A DNA stretch of 64,000 bases, taken from positions 434,001 through 498,000 of the forward strand of contig NC_092110.1 of the NCBI RefSeq assembly GCF_045679555.1, written 5' to 3'. This document shows, piece by piece, positions 58,643 to 64,000 of this stretch (position 1 is its first letter; every line of letters begins with the position of its first letter). The translations under genes were made by a program, and so were the position numbers. The notes under the pieces were generated by a model, which saw nothing but the letters and a program-made list of their open reading frames with translations, made no database searches and was not told where the DNA came from. Origin of the DNA: Salvelinus alpinus (lineage: Eukaryota; Chordata; Actinopteri; Salmoniformes; Salmonidae).

Positions 58643-59456
58643 CCTAAACACTGGTTTGGTGCTGGAGTTAACGAATAGGAGGTTGAAAAGTGGCGGAATT
58701 CTCTTTAAGGTTGTATGAGTGTGGTAAAGGTTGTAAGAGTGCGGTAATTTGTGTTTGAGTGCGGTAAAGAGTGTGCAAGTCTCTGGTGTCGCTGTGAATG
58801 CTATTGAATGCTAGAATGCCATGAAGGCCTACCTTTAACTTGACAAAAGCCAGACATTCTATTGATTGAACCAACTGCTGTGAAAAGACTACCGGGGAAT
58901 AGAATCATATTCAATAGACTTCCTGAAATGGGACAAAAGGGACGAGTGTGTTCTGGCCATATAAGGGGGACACAAGAGGGAAGGAGAGGAGTCATCCTAG
59001 TAATTCATTAATCATCACACAAATCATTTGACTCAGGAACCAACTACTAACTGGTTCGATTACTCATTTGCTCTGTTGGTGGTCGATAAAGCCTATGCCC
59101 CAGTGCCTAATTAATTGAACATTTTGTACTACATGAAGAGATTTATTACACTATTTGGACTTTATGGTGACACTCATCAAATATTAAATTGCTGTTTCAT
59201 AGGAGTAGTAGTGTCGCTAAATTACCTGAAGTTTTATAGACTGACTGATTTTCTTTATCTCTCTCACACACACGGACACACACACGCTAAATCCAATTAG
59301 GTCTCATTGGAATATTGAGTATTTTGGATAAATGTAATGGTTTCACTTAAATGAATAATACATACAGTCAAGATGTCATCGTCTGCTTAATAGGCAAGAC
59401 CTGTTAAACATGGACATGACATCAGCTCATTAATGACAACAAAGGAGGGGCACTTA
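58643..59456. other. Unassigned intergenic
   Basis: A GTGCGGTAA-type unit recurs three times at 58718-58766 (GTGTGGTAAAGG, GTGCGGTAATTT, GTGCGGTAAAGA). No gene was recognised. Confidence 0.4.
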
Positions 59457-60065
59457 GGGTGCATTCGTAAATTCACTCTGGCGATCTATTCCAATTTCAG
59501 AGCACAGAATAACTGATGAATTTATGAACGCTCAACACCCGTTGAATATGGCAGGTGTCAGTAAACATTGGCAAAGAAGTGTATTTAAATTGTTGCCAGC
59601 AGCACAGTTAGTCACCAGCGCTCTGGATAACATAAACAGCCTAACCAGCAAAATGGTCAGAGGTGTCCTATCATTTATGTCTAGAAGTAGCTTTTATCAT
59701 TTAACTAGGAACAAATTCATATTTACAATGACAGCCTAGGAACAGTGGGTTAATTGCCTTGTTCAGAGGCAGAACAACAATTTTTAATTTTGTCAGCTCA
59801 GGGATTTGATTTAGCAACCTTTTGGTTACTGGCTCAACACTCTAACCACTAGGCTACCTGCCAATCAAATGGTTGACTGCCGTTGTGAGGTCAGAACGCT
59901 CAGGACGCTCGGATCAACCCAAGTCCTTGGCCAGAGCGTCCAGTGTGCGCTCTGAACACTTCGAGAGCGAAATGCTCAGAATTTACAACGACAATCTCAC
60001 AACGCTCTGAATTTACGAGAGCTGAGCTCTCTCTGACACTCCAGAATGAATTTACAAACGCACCC
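59457..60065. mobile_element. MITE with TTA duplication (PIF/Harbinger-like), containing a SINE
   Basis: Terminal repeats GGGTGCATTCGTAAATTCAC (left) and, inverted, GAATTTACAAACGCACCC (right), with TTA directly outside at 59454-59456 and 60066-60068. A 3-bp TTA/TAA duplication is typical of PIF/Harbinger elements. The interior contains many GAGCGTTCTGAAT-like words (AACGCTC, GAGCG) and a SINE at 59703-59872. No transposase frame. Confidence 0.78.
59703..59872 (-). mobile_element. HpaI-type SINE inside the MITE
   Basis: Read on the minus strand: GGCAGGTAGCCTAGTGGTTA at the head (tRNA-like), then AGTAACCAAAAGG, CTGACAAAATT, GGCAATTAACCCACTG, and a tail near AACTAGGAACAAATTC. It aligns unit by unit with the SINE at 60074-60255 in the opposite direction. 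Confidence 0.88.
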
Positions 60066-60073
60066 TTAGTTAT

Positions 60074-60255
60074 TGGGTGGCAGGTAGCCTAGTGGTTAGA
60101 GCGTTGGGCCAGTAACCGAAACGTTGCTAGATCGAATCTCCGAGCTGACAAGGTAAAAATCTGTTGTTCTGCCCCTGAACAAGGCAGTTAACCCACTGTT
60201 CCCCGGTAGGCTGTCATCGTAAATAAGAATTTGTTCTTAACTGACTTGCCTAAAA
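60074..60255 (+). mobile_element. HpaI-type SINE
   Basis: Head GGTGGCAGGTAGCCTAGTGG, tRNA-like box A region TAGTGGTTAGAGCG, box B-like region GCTAGATCGAATCTC, body GAACAAGGCAGTTAACCCAC, and tail AATAAGAATTTGTTCTTAAC then TGACTTGCC. It begins a few bases after the MITE's right end. Confidence 0.92.
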
Positions 60256-61519
60256 GTGATTAGTCCCTTTAAATCCAGCCTTCAAATGCTTCTTTTGATA
60301 TCTGATACCACAGGTTTTCTAGAGACAATCATTGGGGAAACTGGGAATGGCATATGGAATACATAGCCTTCCTGCAGTGCCAGATGGACAGTTTTGGGAC
60401 TTTTCTATTGGTTCCATTGCAAGAGGTAAATTCAATCAAAGTATTTATAATGTTTTCAAATAGTATTTGAACCCATGTATGTGTAGAATCACAGTCAAAA
60501 TAACCTGTGTTTTTACTTGGAGCAACTTGAAGAGACCCTGGAAGCAGACAAACCTGTCGGAAGACTCATATTGATTATCCAATCAATAAATCATGTGCTC
60601 GATGCGATCTAAAAGCCAGGCCATTTCCTCTCTAACAAGGTTGAATGGATTAACAGACAGAGGCTATTATTGTCACCTAATTATATTTAGGAGGTTGTTA
60701 ATGTGTGGGGAGGCCTACCATCAGGTGGCATTCAGAACAATAATAATATAGGCTACAGTTATTTCTTTAAAGGTACAATTATTGCAATAAAGCAGAGGCG
60801 GGGATGGATAAATTAAACCAATATCACATTCATAGACACAGCTAGTCTATATGGACACAAGGGATGACAGTCAATGTAAAGACAATAATACTTACATTGT
60901 TTTTACTGATGACCACACAAATGGGCCTATAAACAATGGAGTAGGTTAAGTAAGCCTTATATTTTGGGTTATAATAGGATAAGAGACAGTTGTGATAAGC
61001 TCATGAGGCATTTATAAGTTATATTCTTCAAGTTTCAATGGGTGTCATCATGACCATTGAACAGATTCCCAGATCCCAGATTGCACCTTTAAATATATTA
61101 AATGGCATAATAGATGGGGAGCTGACAATGTCACGAAAACGATGTGCGCGCTTCCATGGGGCAGAAGTCAGCGTGTTGTTGTGATTCTGGATGACCAGAT
61201 TGCTAGCAAGAAATAATGACAAGAAACTGCTATGTGGGGAATCGTAGGCTAAATGACTCGTTTCAGCTCGTTTCATCTTGTTTTTGATACCATGTCTTGT
61301 TTGGAGGTGTTTTGACTGATTTCATGTCAATGCTGATATGGCTAGAATTCGCTAGCTTGAGAACCAACAACAATGTAACAATGTATTTGAGAGGCAATAA
61401 GTGCTCATTGAGCAAATGTATTTATGTTTTAGCACGTAAATATTGGTGGGGCAACCCCCCCCCCAAATGTTTTTTAGATGCATCCCAGCAAAGCCAGTAC
61501 ACAACACTAAACATTAATT
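60256..61519. other. Unassigned intergenic
   Basis: No gene recognised. GCATTTATAAGTTATATTCTTC at 61007-61028 and CAGATTGCACCTTTAA at 61077 recur at 54415-54440 and 54495, so a shared short repeat is present in both places. A poly-C run lies at 61456-61464. Confidence 0.45.
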
Positions 61520-61912
61520 GTATTTTTTTCTCCCCAATTTTGTGGAATCCAATTGGTAGTTACAGTCTTGTCTCATCGCTGCAACTCCAGTACGGACTCG
61601 GGAGAGGCGAAGGTCGAGTGATGTGCGTCCTCCGAAACACAACCCAACCAAGCCGCACTGCGTCTTGACACAATGCTCACTTTACCGTACACCTGGCTAC
61701 CGTGTCAGCATGCACTGCGCCCGGCCCACTACAGGAGTCGCTAGTGCGCAATGGGACAAGGTCATCCCTGGCCAAACCCTTCCCTAACCCGAACGACACT
61801 GGGCCACTTGTGCTCCGCCCCATGGGTCTCGCGGTCACGAACCCAGAATCTCTAGTGGCACAGCTAGCACTGCGATGCAGTGCCTTAGACCACTGCGCCA
61901 CTCGGGAGGCCC
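61520..61912 (-). mobile_element. tRNA-derived SINE, long type (SlmII-like)
   Basis: Minus-strand head GGCCTCCCGAGTGGCGCAGT with GGTCTAAGGCACTGCATCGC (tRNA-like) and GATTCTGGGTTCGTGACC. The body has GACACTGGGCC and CGACTCCTGTAGTGGGCC on the minus-sense reading, and the tail CCAATTGGATTCCACAAAAT followed by A-rich sequence near 61520. This matches a common salmonid SINE of about 390 bp. The two open frames across it are not genes. Confidence 0.88.
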
Positions 61913-61924
61913 TAAACAAAACAT

Positions 61925-62969
61925 GAATTGCACTATAACGGCAACAAGCGGTGCCCACAAACATTTAGAGCCTACATAAAGCTATCCCAACAGCAGAGCT
62001 TTCATTCCAGCACCATGGAGTGAATCCTTACCACCGCTACACCTGGCTATCAGCGGAGCCATGTCTGGCAGCGAAACAGTTCATTCAGCCTCGTTTACTG
62101 CCTTTTTTAAAAACATAGCTGATATGGCTGACCATATCTCCCTGGCATATTACATCATTTATTTAGCAGCATATAAGACATTTTTTGACTTTTGGACCTT
62201 GTTGTGTGCGGCGGTCCTTCGTTGGCAAATTTTGTCATCAAAGAAAAATATTTACAATTCCGAGTTGGATGACCATTCAAAACGTATTTTCCCAGTCTGA
62301 CTTCCCAGTTGCAATGCTTGCAGTTAGCCACAGTCACCGATTCCTTCCAAACAACTCATTGTTGAATTTGCGATTTCCAACTTATTGTGTGATGTTTATG
62401 TCCAATGACCGATGAGCACCGATACGTTTTATTTATATTTTCTCTTTGTTGACAAAGATTAAAAAGGATTTGCCAGTAGACTTGATTCACGATGATGATT
62501 GCTAGCTAAGATTGTGAAAGTAAGACGTGGACATGTTCAGTCCAATCAGAGCTACTGTACATATAACGTGATTTGACTTCATTTCTGTGGCCAATGACCT
62601 TGAGCCTTCTTGGATGTCTAGCCTTACTTAAGGACAGAAGCTAGGCGATTGCGCAATGTCCCCATGAGTGACAGAATACTGAGCCAATCACAGAGCAATG
62701 CTGCTATTTTCTGCTGGCCTGCCCTACCACCACAGAAAGCACTGGCTGAAACACCTGCATTTTGGAGCTCCGTTACTCAAGAAAACAAAAAAGAGACCAT
62801 GGTTGTATGTGGTTTTATTAACTCAATTATATATATATATTTTTTTTTACATTTTTTGAAAACTGACCCGTATTAATGCCAAAATAACATGCAATTTTAT
62901 TTATTTATATATATATATATATTATTTTTTTGCTCTGCCCTACCTGCCCTGAATGACGGGTCGCCACTG
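61925..62969 (-). mobile_element. hAT-like DNA transposon-derived repeat, copy 2
   Basis: Inverted relative to copy 1 at 6439-8065. Matching blocks include GGCAGCGAAACAGTTCATTC (about 62069), GCTGATATGGCTGACC, GTCAATTTGCGATTTCCAAC-like and TCACTCATGGGGACA-like words on the appropriate strands. The outer end at 62969 reads CAGTGGCGACCCGTCATTCA on the minus strand. It lacks about 660 bases present in copy 1 and has an AT-rich (TA)n stretch at 62826-62925. No coding frame. Confidence 0.62.
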
Positions 62970-63256
62970 TGCACACAGGCTCTGTTTGCTGAAATAAATA
63001 GGCTAGATGAATAAAATTCTAGGCAAAATTATATCCCAAAAATATATAATCAGAGGTGTCCGGTATGAAATATACTGTAGGTCTATCATTATAGTTTTAA
63101 TAAAACAATAGGCCTAGTCTTTTGGTTGTGAGACCTTGCGCTTTGCGCTGTAGCCATTACATGCCTGCGAGGCTACTGAGGAAAGGATGCAGCATTCTCA
63201 CTCACACATCCATCCCCAACAAATGAGGAAACGATCAAATCCCAAGAGGATTTGTC
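62970..63256. other. 5' flank of a putative gene
   Basis: Non-repetitive by eye. It precedes a TATA box and could be promoter sequence. Confidence 0.35.
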
Positions 63257-63397
63257 TATAAAGAGCGCGGAACTAGTCTACACACTGGAGATGGGTTCTG
63301 GACAGAGGACCGAACGCTCGTTCCTCGTCTCAAATGGAGAGATTATAATATAATTTGGAAACATTTATGTTGACTCTCTAAAACGATTTTGAAAGGT
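63257..63397 (+). promoter_or_regulatory. Putative promoter, untranslated first exon and splice donor
   Basis: TATAAAG at 63257-63263 is followed about 25-30 bases on by CTACACACTGGAG, a plausible start region. The next ~105 bases have no long open frame and end in TTTTGAAAG followed by GTAAGACA at 63396, a strong donor. This arrangement suggests a + strand gene whose coding exons lie beyond the window. The gene cannot be identified. Confidence 0.4.
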
Positions 63398-64000
63398 AAG
63401 ACAGTCTCTAGACAAACGTAATCAACAGTTAAATAATTTAGAAGATTAGGGGGGGGGGGCTACTCGCTATTGAATGTTCTTTAAAAATATATTAAATTAG
63501 GTTTTAATTAGGCTACTGTTTTGTGTCTATATCTCTTTTCAGAAAAAAATACTTTGGTATGTACGGATGCATATTTAAACATTGTAGAACTGTATAGTAA
63601 GTGTACTTTTATATAATTGGTTGGATATCATTCTGTGGGGCACTCTCAAACGTCATGAATTGTCTTGCCTCTGAAATTACACTGACTTTGTCCAGTCCTC
63701 CTACATGCCTGGACATGTTTTAGTGAGAAGGCAAGCAGTCTATAACAATACCAATAGTAGGTTTATTTGAGGGTCTGCTCTTCTTATAAACTGTTTATAA
63801 ACCAGGATTAAAGATGGCTGTTGGTAAATTATTATACAATTTGCGCATATATTTCTAACATTAAAACACATTTGTACATTATAAATAGGACCTGTACAGC
63901 AGGCTTTATATAATTAAGTGGTTAATAAATTATATAATAATGTGTATAAGTAGTTTATAAAGATAATTCATTTATTTCTGTTGTCATTTGTCATAAACCA
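63398..64000. other. Putative intron 1 of the right-edge gene
   Basis: AT-rich, with a G run at 63450-63459. No coding exon or repeat was recognised to the end of the window. Confidence 0.35.

Noticed and set aside
63324-63395. Short peptide in the putative first exon at the right edge
   Set aside because: ATG codons there are followed quickly by stops; better read as untranslated leader.

Overview
The window looks like vertebrate, and specifically salmonid-type teleost, genomic DNA. It holds two multi-exon host genes with GT-AG introns in a dense field of interspersed repeats: many Tc1/mariner copies of several subfamilies, tRNA-derived SINEs of the salmonid HpaI/SlmI style, L2/Rex1-type LINEs, LTR fragments and MITEs. 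Nothing prokaryotic was seen (no operons, CRISPR, rRNA). The species call rests on recognising repeat families and was not checked by a search.

Host genes. (1) fosl2 (Fra-2, an AP-1 bZIP subunit) is complete on the + strand in four exons, 4604-14925, coding for 340 aa. AP-1/CRE-like sites lie 0.45-0.65 kb upstream and a probable AU-rich 3' UTR runs to about 17.1 kb. (2) styx (serine/threonine/tyrosine-interacting pseudophosphatase) is complete on the + strand in eleven exons, 33833-42044, coding for 224 aa. It has the family's HGNAGISR signature, in which the catalytic Cys is replaced by Gly. All introns of both genes keep the reading frame. (3) A decayed PRY-SPRY (B30.2) exon of TRIM/NLR type lies on the minus strand at 17858-19872 and is split in two by a Tc1 copy. 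(4) A TATA box, a putative untranslated first exon and a splice donor at 63257-63397 suggest that another + strand gene begins at the right edge.

Repeat layout. 0-2.4 kb: Tc1 remnant, LINE 3' end, and a miniature LTR retrotransposon (TRIM). 6.4-8.1 kb: hAT-like repeat in fosl2 intron 1, with a second copy inverted at 62-63 kb. 12.8-14.2 kb: Tc1 in fosl2 intron 3. 18.2-25.5 kb: Tc1 in the PRY-SPRY exon, then a three-level nest (Tc1 fragment, 5-kb LINE inside it, TRIM inside the LINE). 25.6-32.6 kb: Tc1 with a solo LTR in it, hAT MITE, degraded zinc-knuckle ORF1, and two abutting LINE copies. The styx introns carry a SINE, a LINE with a nested Tc1, a palindromic Tc1 derivative and a TTAA-flanked MITE. 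43-44.3 kb: the best preserved Tc1 transposase pseudogene. 48.8-62.9 kb: further Tc1, solo LTRs, an inverted LINE fragment, foldback MITEs, a 128-bp microsatellite, a Harbinger-like MITE containing a SINE, and more SINEs.

Most notable. The two ~0.53-kb TRIM copies (1909-2439 and 24065-24602) have the same build: 234-238-bp TGT...ACA LTRs around a 62-63-bp interior made of little more than a primer-binding site (resembling the tRNA-His type) and a polypurine tract. Each LTR also carries a tRNA-like segment with box A/B-like motifs. Precise target-site duplications allow the relative order of many insertions to be read directly.
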